Shown here in pieces: positions 1 through 11,749 of a stretch of 64,000 nucleotides of DNA. Below the pieces are notes generated by a model. That model had not been told where the DNA came from. It ran no database searches and saw only the letters and a list, made by a program, of their open reading frames with translations. A program made the position numbers and the translations under genes. Each line of letters starts with the position of its first letter. Position 1 is the first letter of the stretch. Source of the DNA: Spisula solida (Eukaryota; Mollusca; Bivalvia; Venerida; Mactridae); NCBI GenBank assembly GCA_947247005.1, contig OX365945.1:38928551-38992550 (forward strand), read 5' to 3'.

Positions 1-1012
1 ATACGAAACTACCGGAAGTAGCACCGCCCAACAGAAACCGCGGGACACGCGAGAACAGAAAGGCACAGAATATATACAACTTCACTCGAAAAGGCGCGGA
101 ACATGCCCAACATAAAAAAACTAGCACAGGAACATGTAATACAAAACCGGGCATCCAATCCCGAAAGTTTGCTGATTAAGTCAGTCAAACTAAAACGGAA
201 CAAGAGCCAGTTGGTAAGAAATTAACCGTGTCCAACTTTGAGTCCCATGAACAGCGACCGATCTATATGGAGTTATAGAATGGAGATTTAGAAAAACGCT
301 TATACTAGATTAATAGAAAATCCCCATTAACGATTACATGCGAAAAACACGCGATTGTTGTTGTAGTTGCATTGGCTATGGCCTATTATTATTGACAGAC
401 CGGATGCAGAATAATGATTCGGTAGACTGAATTGCACGCCCCACTTCCGGTAGAGGCCAATCGTTGCTCAAGATTGGAGAACCAATCTTATTTAATTAAT
501 TTTTTTCCAATATGAAGTACACATACAGTTCAAATCTTTAATAACGTTTCGGCATATAAGCCTGATTCAAACCATGAAAATTATAGAAAAAATACATATC
601 TTTTTTATAATCCAACGTAAAAAATTGGAAATGACGTCACATCATTTAACGCGACGTCATCGCACGTTAACGCGACGTCGTCGCACGGCATAGCGCGCCA
701 ACTTGTGAATAAGTTTAATTGAAATATAAATAGCGAATAAAGACGAGTGTTAAACTATAATAGGGCATAATATTTATAGGGCATATCTGTGCAACCCGTC
801 TTCTAGGTCGGAAAACACTCTTTTTTAAGTATTTGTTCGTCTGGTCTCCTATGTAGTGGGTGATGCCTGGCAGCCAGAGGCTAGATCTATAGTGTTTGTG
901 GTACAAACAAATTCCCTTGTCATTTTTTCCTCGATCAGATTATCCGAAAAACTGGTGGGAAATCCCCGCTGGATGCAATGCATTTGTTCATATTAACCGT
1001 TATAACTATCGA
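1..1012. other. Unassigned A+T-rich DNA
   Basis: No supported gene. Short open frames here have no recognisable motif or splice context. The only local structure is the CRE-like site and 21-bp tandem pair at 632-687, listed separately. Confidence 0.5.
632..687. promoter_or_regulatory. CRE-like site next to a 21-bp tandem pair
   Basis: A perfect palindrome TGACGTCA lies at 632-639. It is followed by two tandem copies of a 21-bp unit (646-666 and 667-687) of the form TTAACGCGACGTC, then A or G, then TCGCACG. The GACGTC cores are CREB/ATF-like and CpG-rich against an A+T-rich background. A regulatory role is inference; no adjacent gene was found. Confidence 0.3.
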
Positions 1013-1320
1013 CCGTATGCGAACGGGTTGATTTAGTTTAATTATTCATCTTTCAAACAGTCTTAATTTGGATAAAATAAAATAAAAACATTTTGGTCCT
1101 TTTTAATGTTTTTTATAGTCACTATCATTCATATAGATCTAGATACAGAAGGAATTGGAAATAGTCGTTACACTGTCAGGTTGTTTACTATTAAAATAAA
1201 AATCACATCATCCGTATGCGAACGGCTTCGTTTAGGAATATAAATTATCTTTCCAATGATGTAATTTGTAAGAATTTATTTTAAAAAGATTTTGGTCCTT
1301 TTTGATGTTTTTGGAAAAAA
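1013..1320. repeat. Imperfect direct duplication, about 105 bp, spaced 199 bp
   Basis: Two diverged copies (1013-1118 and 1212-1320) both begin CCGTATGCGAACGG and end near ATTTTGGTCCTTTTT followed by ATGTTTTT. The spacer is unrelated. This is probably an old local duplication or two fragments of one dispersed repeat. Confidence 0.5.
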
Positions 1321-2305
1321 ATACCATTTTTTCTTTCCATTTTTTACCGTTACAGATTACGTAATAACCCGGTTAATTGTTTTATGGCCCTTCCTGCTGC
1401 GATCATCTCAGCATGAGGTGTAATTATACATTCGCCCGAGGGGTTATCAAACTGCTATATTTCATGTTTGCTAGATTATGATTTTTAGATCGAAGATTTT
1501 GTATTATATGGGTTGGTTTAATTCGCGTTAATCAAAAATGGTCACGCAGCGGACAATATTCATGTACATTGTACATGTACATATAGTTAATGATATGTTT
1601 AAGTACAATTGAACTGCCGTTTATAATGATTAATAAGTAATTGTATGTGTAGATGTATCATTTGTTGAAGTAACTGCATTGAATAAGTCTTGAGTTATTC
1701 TACCCATTTTATATTGTAGTAAAATTAACAAGAACCTAACAAAATCAATATGACCTATAAATGTCGATGTAAATGAAATTGATCATTTTTGTATTCCTTG
1801 TCTGCCAATATCTATGTAACTGTGTATTTTTTGACTGGTCGTGGGCTTTTCATGTTAAATCAGACCGATGTAGTAATATGAATTATGTGGAATTGAATAA
1901 TTAAATATACATACACTATATTAGGAAATGTCACTACTAGTAGTTAATCAATTATATTTCGCGCGGTGAGAAATAACATTGAAGAAGTCCAACATTTGTC
2001 AGAGTATAAGATTTACAATTTTCTTGAAAATTGCCAATATCTGCCATATACGATTACAAGTAAATGACATAATATCATTAAAAAAAACACACATTGAATT
2101 CACATACTATCCTATTAATTTTATTGAAGAAAAATGGCAAGCATTGAAACATAAGGTTTTATCGTGAAAATAAATAATCTTTACCTATTTGCTTGGGCGT
2201 ACACTTGTAATAAATTGATCCATGCATTTTTGTGAAAGTTTAAACTACATTCTTAATTCTTGCAATGTTAATCAGTAAATCAAGTTGCACATTGAGTGTA
2301 GAACG
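1321..2305. other. Unassigned A+T-rich DNA
   Basis: Nothing recognised. A short palindromic TGTACATGTACAT stretch occurs near 1566-1580. The 62-codon open frame at 1979-2167 has no features that distinguish it from chance. Confidence 0.5.
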
Positions 2306-2700
2306 AGAACAGTTTTATGATCACGGATCAAACTGGCTGTATTCAATCATTTAAAACAACATTGGTCGCTTAAAACAGATGGTTGCTTGATACGGATACA
2401 CGGGTCCTTCTGACTGTATTCAATCACTTGACAACATAAGACGCTTAAAACAGATGGTTGCTTGATATGGATACACGGGTCCATCTGGCTGTATTCAATC
2501 ACATAACAACATTGGACGCTTAAAACAGACGGTTGCTTGGTACGGATACACGGGTCCATCTGGCTATATTCAATCACATAACAACATTGGTTGCTTAAAA
2601 CAGATGCTTGCCTAATACGGATACACGGGTCCAGTTTGCTATATTCATTCTATTAGCAAAATTGAACGCTCTTGACAAGTGTATGCTTGAGATGAATATA
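2306..2700. repeat. 75-bp tandem repeat, about 5 copies
   Basis: Units begin ATTCAATCA and contain ACAACATTGG, CGCTTAAAACAGATGGTTGC and GGATACACGGGTCC. Unit starts at 2341, 2418, 2493, 2568 and 2643 give spacings of 77, 75, 75 and 75 bp. The outer copies are degenerate. Because 75 is a multiple of three, the minus strand stays open for 76 codons (2347-2577) with a 25-residue repeat. I read this as a by-product of the array, not a gene. Confidence 0.9.
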
Positions 2701-3114
2701 GTATAGTTAACGGGTTACGACAAATTAATGCGCGCGACTAAAATTCAGTGTCAGGGATCCGAACATGATCCGGATGTATCATTATTATCAACCATAAACT
2801 TTGGCAGAATTGGTAACTACTCGTAAATCGTGATAGTTTTTGGGAGGCGATTAATTGGGAGGCCTCTCATTACTAACATTGCCCATTTCTTAATACAAAA
2901 TTAACCGCCTTTAGGCTGCTATGTGAATCCGCATTCAAGTAGTTCCAGAAACTGTCAACATTCCCAATACTGCTACATATGTTTCTCCAATTTTTTTAAC
3001 TGATTTTAGCCAATCAGCAACATATGTTTATTCTAAGATAGAAAATTAATGTGAAACTGTTCGTTAAATCGAGATTTTGGCCAAAAAAATCACTACACCG
3101 GCTGATACCGAATT
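2701..3114. other. Unassigned DNA
   Basis: No gene, repeat or RNA structure recognised. Confidence 0.4.
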
Positions 3115-3636
3115 GTTTCATATACTACTCAAACTTTGCTAAGGGCCAAGGAACCAATTTTGATGTCCGTCTGACGTTAAATGTACAACACCGATGAAGA
3201 AAACTATGTGCAATTAATAAAATGTCATCTTATCTGCTGCTAAATTTCGAAACTTGATGCCTTGCATTTGATACGCATTTCCAAAATGACGTCGTTTTCC
3301 AGGTAACTGATAAGCCCTATTGACGGGGACCAAAGTGGCTAGATTAACATGGAAATGTTTATCCCATTTTTAATACCATATCATGTAAGACACAAAATGC
3401 CAAGAAAATGGCCGCATTCCGTTACTAAAGAGGCTTGAATACAGCACTAACATTTTAATGGGGTTGGGCTTATCAGCACTTAGACATTAAATTTTGAAGT
3501 AATCTTTATTGGTTTACAATATTGCAGATGTAGCATTTTGTTTCTGAAAATTCACTACCAGTCAATCTTATTTAATTTGAAAAATATTCAAATGGAAAAT
3601 TTCTTGGCCCTTATCAAATTGTGAGTAGTATAGTAC
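3115..3636. mobile_element. Fold-back (MITE-like) element, about 520 bp
   Basis: Imperfect inverted repeats of about 38 bp lie at 3115-3152 (containing ATACTACTCAAACTTTGCTA then AGGGCCAAGGAA) and 3599-3636 (the reverse complement, TTCTTGGCCCTTATC to GAGTAGTATAGTAC). No coding capacity was seen between the arms. Target duplications were not evident, so the exact ends are uncertain. Most likely a non-autonomous DNA transposon. Confidence 0.55.
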
Positions 3637-4559
3637 GAAAATGACGTGTTCATCAAATGTCCCGGCTATAAAGCTTTTTTAGAAACTTCAGACTACGGTC
3701 AAGTGATGGTTTTATCAATGAATCGTATACGGTCTGCAAAGTACTGTTATGCAATCATATGGTGTCGCTGTACTAGCTAGCCGCTTTCTATAGACTGTCT
3801 CCCGCTGTGAGGGAAGTGTTTACAAGACGGTACTGTAGAATCTGATAAATAGGCGCGTAGTATTATGTTAAAGCCACTTTTGATATACGCATTCAATACA
3901 CGTATTACATATAAATTAATATGCACCTTTTAACAATTATTTAGATACCCAACATGCCTATATAGTCACATATGCCTATTGTGACATTCAAGACAAGATC
4001 GGCAGTAAGAAAACGAACATTAAACGTGTAAAGTTGGTTTAAGCTTTAGTAGCAGCAACCAGATCGCCTCCCACAAGTACTTTCAGTGCTTTGATTTGTT
4101 ACATAATCGAATTGTAATTATTCAATTCCAGACATTTGTAGAGGCTAAGTCGATGGATGACTTAGAAATAACTATCGGATAATTTTAACATACTATGATT
4201 ATGTGGCCAGTAGTTTTCGCGTTATCTAAAAGCGCTAACATTTCACTTCGAAAAGACATCATCATTAGTTACTAGTTTATAAAACAACTATGTCTACAGT
4301 AAATACTATATACTCAAAGAATAAAATTAGACATGACTTAATTAATAACATAATTATATAATCGAGTATTTTGAAATCATATAATCATATAAATTATCTT
4401 TATGATATTTAGTTTTATGAAGTTCAATTCCAAAAATAAAACCTTTCAACAAATACCAGTTACTATATACATGTATAACTTTCACCAGGGAAGTATAATA
4501 TTCTTCCCAGCTTTCACAAATCGATAAATATGCATACGCGTACATGTATTGTATCGATC
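3637..4559. other. Unassigned DNA
   Basis: Nothing recognised in about 900 bp beyond A+T-rich single-copy-looking sequence. Confidence 0.4.
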
Positions 4560-5340
4560 TTAAATTGCTGCACCATCTTATCTTAAATCGTGGGGTCGTG
4601 CTGAGCAGAGCAATAAAACACCCGGGAATATACTGTAACAGTAATGGTATAACCGCCTATCGCTAGTTGATGCAAAAAGACATAAATGTACAGGCATGGG
4701 ATGGAAACTTGGATATGAACCGGACAAAACACACACCACAAGGACAATCCACAACAGACACTGAGTATATGCAATTTTGAAAGATACGAAGCAGCCTTGT
4801 GCTGGACAACGAATTTGCAGAATGGCACATACAAAATTAATAAAGTTTAACAAAAAGGCACAGTGGCCAATTATTTTTGTATTTTTTCTAATTATACTAT
4901 AAAGTGGACAGTACATACACAGAGGAAGGTTGACTAAAGGGCTTCCGCCTTGGTACGGACAGTGACACATGCCACTGGGGGCTTAAACGTTTTACAGTGC
5001 ACCAAACCTCACACTTACCCAATAGACAACTTTATAGAACAGGGCAGTGTAAATAAATGTAGTGCCCTCTAACAAAAAGGCCACAGTGACCGGTAATAAA
5101 GGAATGTAAAACATGGAACATTATATAAAATACAACCATCGAGTAACACGGAAAGTACTCAATGACCTATCAGAAGTCAGAGCAACAAGAGAGCAAAACA
5201 TTTAAGGGTACGACAAGACAATGTAACAGACAGTCTTGTACATAGTTTATTTTTGTGCAACCGTCTATTAACTGCACAATTAATCACTTTTCCGGTGTCA
5301 CTTTGATGCGCGATCAACGAAATGGCGCCAACATTAACGT
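4560..5340. repeat. Possible dispersed repeat, family not assigned
   Basis: The segment has sub-repeats (a CAAAAAGG...CAGTG block near 4851 and again near 5072) and a GGGGGCTTAAACG...CACCAAACCTCAC block near 4976, which resemble bivalve dispersed repeats. The 130-codon minus-strand frame at 4578-4970 spans this material. It is Cys-rich by translation but has no recognisable domain, so I do not call it a gene. Confidence 0.25.
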
Positions 5341-5345
5341 CATCG

Positions 5346-6062
5346 GACAAAATAGGCCCAAAATAGGCCCGTGGAACTTAGGGGGGGGGGGGGGGGTAAT
5401 AGAATGAAAATGTATGTTTTTCTGCAATGTCCGTCTAGGTCACATACCACTAAATAAAATAGTTCTTTAGCTCAATGAAAAGTGACAATTATCAGCCCAA
5501 GAATATATCAGGTTAAAGTCTATGACCAGTTCCCAGACCTATATCATTCAAAAGCAGTATGTTCAGCTACAAAATAAGACCAAAAAACAGGGGGTCATGT
5601 TTAATATAAAACATATTTTGTTCGTCAAAGGCGGACGACAAATTTTTCAGACGCGCGGACCGATCCAATGTGGGTTTTACCCTACTCTACTTTCGCTTTG
5701 TCAAATATGCCAAAATCTCAAAATATTCAAGATGAAACACATTCACTCATTTAACTACATGTATACAATATTACTTGTCAACATCTTAACACTTTCGTAC
5801 GATATTTAGATATAATATTTCCAGGTTCCTTAAGGGCATACAAAATAGGCAAAAAATAGGCCCGTGGCGCTCAACGTAGTATAACAAAATAGGCCCAAAA
5901 TAGGCCCGTGGCACTTGGGGGGTTAATAGAAGGAAAATGTACGTTTTTCTGCAAGGTCCGTCTAGGTCACAAACCACTAAATAAAATTGTTAAATGAAAA
6001 ATGACAATTGTCAGCCCCAGATTATATCAGGTTAAAGTCTATGACCAGTTCACAAGCCTCGT
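5346..6062. repeat. Two direct copies of a roughly 180-bp repeat, with a G16 tract
   Basis: Copies at about 5346-5540 and 5886-6062 both begin AAAATAGGCCCAAAATAGGCC and end near GTCTATGACCAGTTC. A third partial copy lies near 5838-5882. The first copy contains 16 consecutive G (5381-5396) where the second has only six. The copies flank about 340 bp of unrelated DNA. Confidence 0.75.
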
Positions 6063-6676
6063 CCCTGGTAAAAATCTGATCCCTCGGGTGAGCTATCCTT
6101 CATAGAAGCTCATAATAGGATTCTTATAATCTTCCATTAGCAATGGGTCTATCTTCCATTAGCAACATTTGAGAATAGCTCGTGTAGAAGTTATCCTCCG
6201 AATTTTTCTTGTTGGCTGGCGACTTTGAATAGATTTCGTTATACATGCATGACAGTGTAATTACGTGGCTATCGTTATTATCTAGATACACAATGCTAAA
6301 GAAGAATAAAATACTCAATATTTCACAAAGACTATTTTCCAAAAGGCATTTTAATAATACTGTTTTGTAACGCTAATTATTTTCCATTAGATGTATTGTA
6401 ACACTGGATTGAAATAAAATAATGAGTACGAAGGAAACATTACACTCCATTAGCCTGATGGAAAATAATAGCTGTATACATGTACGTAGTTATAGGAATT
6501 AAAGTAGCATTATTTGTGCCATGACAGATATACCGCTGATTAGCGACACAGTGCGCCAAGAATAACTAATAATAAATGATCGAGAATGTTACTAAATGAA
6601 AAGATGAAAGAGAAAAACCACGTTACAATATGATGTAATGTCAGGGTACATTTATGCACGAGGAATGCTTTAAATA
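6063..6676. other. Unassigned DNA
   Basis: No gene recognised. The 72-codon minus-strand frame at 6124-6342 has no motif support. Confidence 0.4.
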
Positions 6677-7140
6677 CGAGGGTCAGTCAAAACTAACTGA
6701 GAGTTGGTAATTTAAGCCTTCAACATATGTTCGCAGTTGTACTTTCTAATATTCATCGCCAAATATTATACCCTGTAGATCTTTAGCCTTACAACCGAAT
6801 CAACTATTGTATCGAGTGTGTTGATTTTGCATTTTTTAAGGTCAAAAACCTCCAAGTGCTGATGCTTACAATTCGCTTCTCTACTCGATGTTTCAATATT
6901 CTCCAGATTTAAATTCTATTGATACTTCATCAGGAGACTTCGGTATCCACATTTTGGATATAATATACTTCCCAGTCTAATTCATAAGGTACTTAATGAC
7001 ATATTTAGAAGGGCGACAGGAAATTCAATATTGGGGAAACACCCTGTCTTTGGCATGTTACCAGGAAAAGGACGTGTCACATGTTTGTCGAAAAAACCTT
7101 TTAAACATTTAGCTTAGATAAAATATGCTTTCACTTTTGT
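6677..7140 (+). mobile_element. Tc1/mariner-like remnant, 5' terminus and transposase fragment
   Basis: A terminal sequence starting CGAGGGTCAGTCAAAACTAA follows a TA dinucleotide at 6675-6676, as expected of IS630-Tc1-mariner elements. About 220 bp inside, codons at 6897-6923 read YSPDLNSID, which matches the conserved mariner motif just before the last catalytic acidic residue (typically YSPDLAPSD). Flanking codons are disrupted and no far terminus was found, so this is a truncated pseudogene. A second, inverted copy of the same family lies at 42600-44906, where its terminus is nearly the reverse complement of this one. The downstream limit is approximate. Confidence 0.7.
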
Positions 7141-8995
7141 CCCTTTTTCAATCATTTTGAGGCCCGCTTTCCCAAAACATCAAACACAAGACAATATCAT
7201 GAAAGCGGCCAAGCTTAACTAACTACAACTTATGACCCTTTCTAAGATAGCAGACTCCGTCTATGTAATAATTTCCTCTAAGATAAAACATTAACGTTCC
7301 TCCTACCCCTTGAAAATGCTTGAAAAACACACACTTGAAAAAACTATTTCAAACAGCGTATGCCATCTGACTTTATCATATATAATAGGAAACCCTTTTA
7401 GCACTTGCGTGTGATGTGAAATGTGCCATATAGTCGCCTAATCAAATGCTAACACTAAAATAAGGCGATTTTTGAATGGAAAATACAGCATTTTTTTCAA
7501 AATGTCAAACGTTATCATTATGGTATTTTATAATACGAAATCATTGAATATACTTTAAAATTAATCGTCGCAAGCGCATGCCAGGCTTGAAATTAGATGC
7601 TGGTGTTTTGTAACACCTCCATATCGATGTGTAATTTCGACAAGGTAGTCGCAATGTTTGCTCCCTCCTGTCACCGCAGTAAACATACAGCAACATTTTT
7701 TCAAACATAGTAACCAACATAATCGATTGCCAGATTGAATAATGAACTTTATTGCATTCATAATATATCATAATAATAACATAGAAATCTAAGTATTTAT
7801 TACAGCTGTCAATTTCGCGCTGTGTAGCAAATTTATATTCATGCGCCTAAGATGAATTAAGGTAGTGCGAAAGTTTATCGACGAAACCATTTTGATGCGG
7901 TGTTCATAATGTGTCGTACATAACGAATTATGACATTGAATACAATATATTACTTACGGTTTAATTCAAGCCCCAATGAAACATCAATATCAGCATTTTC
8001 CTATCTCAACACATGCTGCAAATTGATAATCTGATATGTGTTACGAGGCTTTCTGTCAAACTTTATTTTTGCTAAATTACAAATTTAAGTAATATGCTTT
8101 TTTAAATAATACTTATGTTGATTATGCTGGTATAATCATTGCAAACACTGTTTTGTAATTCGATTGTCTGTATCGTTTCTCGATCACATACAGTTTGTGG
8201 AAAATCGGTCATTACACAGCTGTGAATTTTTTTTCAATCCACACGAATAGTCCGTGCAAATGTTACAAAGTGCTCGGTAAGTTTATGTATGGTGTGAGGT
8301 TACTGTCATGCTATATCATCGTCTGCAAGTAGTATTTTGAGTAATTTTTAACCATTTTAACTCACAAACTGACCAAATACACCATATTTTTCCATGTTAA
8401 AAGAATTTTCATTGGTATATAAACAAATATAAAATACAGGTGGAAAGGAATATCTTACTACAATATGTTGATAATTAAAAGAAATACTAAAGCTTTAATT
8501 AATTTTCCAAAAACCTGTTTCAGTTCTTTCGTGGCAACTTAAAACTTGTCCAAATAATCAAGTTTTAAGTCTTTTAGACGCGATAAAATCGGTTATGGAC
8601 AAACCAACAACTATCTGGTCCATCAGGCCCACCGTACCCTAAACTATTTAGGATTTATTAAAAGTAGGCCTTCACACATACACATGTGATAAGATTACAC
8701 CTTGATAAAATATTTGACAACCCCATTTTCTATTTTTTCTTACATTTTGTAACCAAATAAATGAGACTGACATTTTAAAAAATGTATACCTATTTTGTAA
8801 TTAACTTTTTATAAATGCATTTTTATAACAAAAGAATATAACAAAAACACTCGTTGATATAGATTATTTGAACTTTAAGCTACAAAATGATGTATGAGAC
8901 TTATGTGTTTTATGCAAAAGGGGTATTTAATTCATTGAAGAAAATTACAAATTTTCGCCCCTTAGAATGAGCCTTAACTCCACAGGAACGACACA
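7141..8995. other. Unassigned A+T-rich DNA
   Basis: About 1.85 kb with no supported gene. Overlapping 66- and 76-codon minus-strand frames near 7541-7771 are in different phases and lack any motif, so they look like chance. Confidence 0.45.
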
Positions 8996-10148
8996 TTTTT
9001 AGCTCACCTGTGCTCAAGGTCAGCTATTGTGATCACCCTTTTGTCCGTCGTCCGTCGTGCGCCGTGCGCCGTCAACCGTGCGCCGTCAACAATTGGACTG
9101 CTAACACTATAGAGGTAATAATTTTCACTTAATCTTTTTTAAACTTGGTCACAATGTTTGTCTCTATGAAATCTAGGTCAAGTTCGTAACTGGGTCATAT
9201 GGGGTCAAAAACTAGGTCACTAGGTCAGATCAAAGAAAAACTTTGTTAACACTCTAGAGGTTACATTTTTGACATAATCTTAATGAAACTTAGTCACAAT
9301 GTTTGTCACTATAAAATCTAGGTCAAGTTTGAAATGGGGTCATCTGGGGTCAAAAACAAGGTCACATCAAAGAAAAACCTTGTTAACACTCTAGAGGTCA
9401 CATTTTTGACAAAATCTTAATGAAACTTGGTCAAAATTTATGTCTCTATGAAATCTAGGTCAAGTTTGTAATTGAGTCATTTGGGGTCAAAAACTAAGTC
9501 ACCAGGTCAAATAAAAGAAAAACCTTGTTAACACTCTAGAGGTCACATTTTTGACATAATCTTAATGAAACTTGGCCAAAATTTATGTCTCTATGAAATC
9601 TAGGTCAAGTTCCTAAATGAGTCATCTGGGGTCAAAAACTAGGTCACCAGGTCAAATCAAAGAAAAACCTTGTTAACACTCTAGAGGTCATATTTATGAT
9701 GTAATTAGAATAAAACATGGTCACAATATGTGTTTTCATGAAATTTAGGTCAAGTTTGCAACTGGGTCATTTTGGGTCAAAACTAGGTCACAAGGTCACA
9801 TTGAAGAAAAACCTTGTTAACACTCTAGAGGTGACCTGCTTTACCTAATCTATAAGAAACTTGGTCATAATGTTTGTCTGTATAAAATCCAGGTCAAGTT
9901 CGTAAATGGGTCATTTGTGGTAAAAAACTAGGTCACAAGGTCACATCAAAGAAAAACCTCTAGATGTAATATTTTTTATGTGATATTAATAACACTTGAC
10001 CACAATGTGTGGCTTTATGAAATCTAGGTCCAGTTCGCAACTGGGTCATCTGGGGCCAAAAAACTAGGTCACTAGGTCACCAGGTCACTGATTCTGCCTA
10101 AACTGCTAGTCATCAGGTGAGCGCTCTAGGGCCAATGGCCCTCTTGTT
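8996..10148 (-). repeat. TGACC/AGGTCA modular element, copy A (inverted, divergent)
   Basis: The element opens TTTTTAGCTCACCTG and closes CAGGTGAGCGCTCT then AGGGCCAATGGCCCTCTTGTT. That is the reverse complement of the layout of the copies at 23.6, 56.0, 59.2, 61.1 and 62.8 kb. Inside are about seven units of roughly 140 bp built around GGTCAAAAACTAGGTCA, GTTAACACTCTAGAGGTCAC and GAAACTTGGTCA. Near the start is a GTCCGTCGTCCGTCGTGCGCC tract. No coding capacity. The units differ clearly from those of the other copies, so this is a subfamily. The ends CTCACCTG and CAGGTGAG form short inverted repeats. Confidence 0.85.
10066..10087 (+). promoter_or_regulatory. Triple AGGTCA direct repeat, 2-bp spacing
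   Basis: Three perfect AGGTCA half-sites lie at 10066-10071, 10074-10079 and 10082-10087, separated by CT and CC. AGGTCA is the core nuclear-receptor half-site, and 2-bp spacing is the DR2 arrangement used by RAR/RXR and by Rev-erb-type receptors. A second copy at 9209-9227 reads AAACT then AGGTCACTAGGTCA, matching the RevDR2 pattern including its 5' A/T extension. Function in this genome is inference. Confidence 0.5.
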
Positions 10149-10504
10149 TTCAATCACTGTTCCTGTGCCTCCAAGACCTTTGTCTGCGCTCTTTGTTTTG
10201 CTTAGCATTGGGCTTATGAACACCACAATTTTGCATCTAACATTTCGAAATAATTCGATTGAAAGTTGCTATTGATACTTACAACTTCGCTGCCATCCAA
10301 CTTTGGGTTATTGGATTTGTCCTAGATATCACAGAACCAATGGACATGACGATTGCAGGTTTCGACCATTTTTGGTGATGTATTTAATATTTGGTGCCAT
10401 TTCGCCAAAACAAGCAGGTAAACGTATATCACCCTTCATATGACAAATATTACTGTTTGTCTTCACTTACATGGGTATTTCATAATATACCAACACATTG
10501 TTAT
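10149..10504. other. Unassigned DNA
   Basis: About 355 bp between two mobile elements; nothing recognised. Confidence 0.4.
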
Positions 10505-11225
10505 GCTTTTAAGGACATGGGTATGTTCTATAGTGGGTGGGTGCATGCTTTTTTCAAATGCATTTTATTCTTAAAATTGATATTTGATGTGTACAGTAAG
10601 CATAGCATTATAATGCACTACATATACCCTTGAAGTTAAACAAAAAATAAATATTAATAAAGTGAATTTATTGAAGTATGGCAGCATTTTCATTGTAAAT
10701 CTTGCTCGTTCGCAAACACAAAAACTGCCCAACGGTACTTGATAAAATGTATATCATTCTTACAATATAACTCTAGGGAACAAACTCTTACTTAGTTTAA
10801 GACTGAAAAATGTATACTTTGAAAGATATTCAAGAAACATTGCCATATTTCTACTTTCGGTTTGCAAGGTCATTGATGATCATTGATTTTTTGCATGATA
10901 CAAGTTCATGAATTTGTTTCATAATTATTTCTTTGCAAGAGTTTGTTCCTGATACTATTGGCTATGTCCCCGACAACAAACTCTGACTCTTAATGCCATG
11001 TTGACTTTGTTTGTAAACGAGTAAGATTTTCAATAAAAATGCTGTTATGCTTCAATAAATTCACTTTATCAATATTTATTTTGGGTTGAACTTCTAGAGT
11101 ACATGTAGTGCATCATAATACTTTGTTTACTGTACCCAACACATTTCAATTTTAAGAATAAAATGCTTTTTAAAAAAACATGCTCAATCGCACTATAAAT
11201 TATCCTCCGATACCTTAAAGGGGCA
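10505..11225. mobile_element. Fold-back element with long inverted arms, about 720 bp
   Basis: Left arm (about 10505-10728) and right arm (about 11003-11225) are inverted copies of each other. Shared blocks include TTTTAAGG, CATTTTATTCTTAAAATTGA, CATTATAATGCACTACAT versus ATGTAGTGCATCATAATA, ATAAAGTGAATTTATTGAAG, and CTCGTTCGCAAACA versus TGTTTGTAAACGAG. The 270-bp loop has no coding signal. The 80-codon frame at 10391-10633 and the 64-codon frame at 11069-11263 are arm by-products. Best read as a non-autonomous long-TIR DNA transposon; superfamily unknown. Confidence 0.75.
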
Positions 11226-11375
11226 ATTTGTCTTAAAAAACCAAAACATAATGCCCTCTGCAAGATGGTCGATTTTTATTAGAAAAAGAATGCAAATATG
11301 AAACAAAATGAGTGTATTTACTACTTAACACATTTTCTTACATCGCTCAATAGAAATAATGAAGATTAATTCACC

Positions 11376-11399
11376 TATATATATATATATATATATATT
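11376..11399. repeat. (TA)12 microsatellite
   Basis: Twelve TA dinucleotides in a row by direct reading. Confidence 0.9.
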
Positions 11400-11470
11400 A
11401 ATTACTATTATCATTATATTCGAGTCATTGTTCTGCCGTTCAGTTTGTTATTTTTCCAGTTTGATGTTAT

Positions 11471-11749
11471 TTGCGTCACGTACACTACCACATGTATGCG
11501 GATCACAACAGAAATATAGTCACATTGATTGATGTATCGGGAATTAAATACGCATCACTGCTTCGATATGGTAACCAGACGATAACACCGGCGTCAGACA
11601 GTATCCAGGCTACATCGAATCCACTCATAAGAAGTCTGCAGTACAAGGTGATTCTTAAATACGTGCTTCCTAGTGATGGATATGTTGTCGTGAACCGATT
11701 ACCAGAAGTGTTAGTAATGTTAATATTGGTGTTGATTAGGTCAATATAA
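11471..11749 (+). CDS. Unrecognised open frame, possible exon
   Basis: An open stretch of 92 codons starting at a TTG; the first ATG is eight codons in (11492). The composition looks more protein-like than most frames here (residues such as IDVSGIKYASLLRYGNQTI, then PASDSIQATSNPLIRSLQYK). A good acceptor-like sequence, pyrimidine-rich and ending TTTTTCCAG, sits at 11451-11459, but this frame has a stop at 11462-11464 just after it. A donor-like AAGGTGATT lies near 11645. I do not recognise a family. It could be a fragment of a host exon, of a mobile element, or chance. Confidence 0.2.
   Translation: MRHVHYHMYADHNRNIVTLIDVSGIKYASLLRYGNQTITPASDSIQATSNPLIRSLQYKVILKYVLPSDGYVVVNRLPEVLVMLILVLIRSI

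Noticed and set aside
4578..4970. 130-codon Cys-rich minus-strand frame as a secreted peptide
   Set aside because: Lies in probable dispersed repeat sequence, a second overlapping frame of 83 codons is equally open, and no domain or clear signal peptide is visible.
6124..6342. 72-codon minus-strand frame as a small gene
   Set aside because: No motif, no initiation context and no neighbouring structure; indistinguishable from chance.
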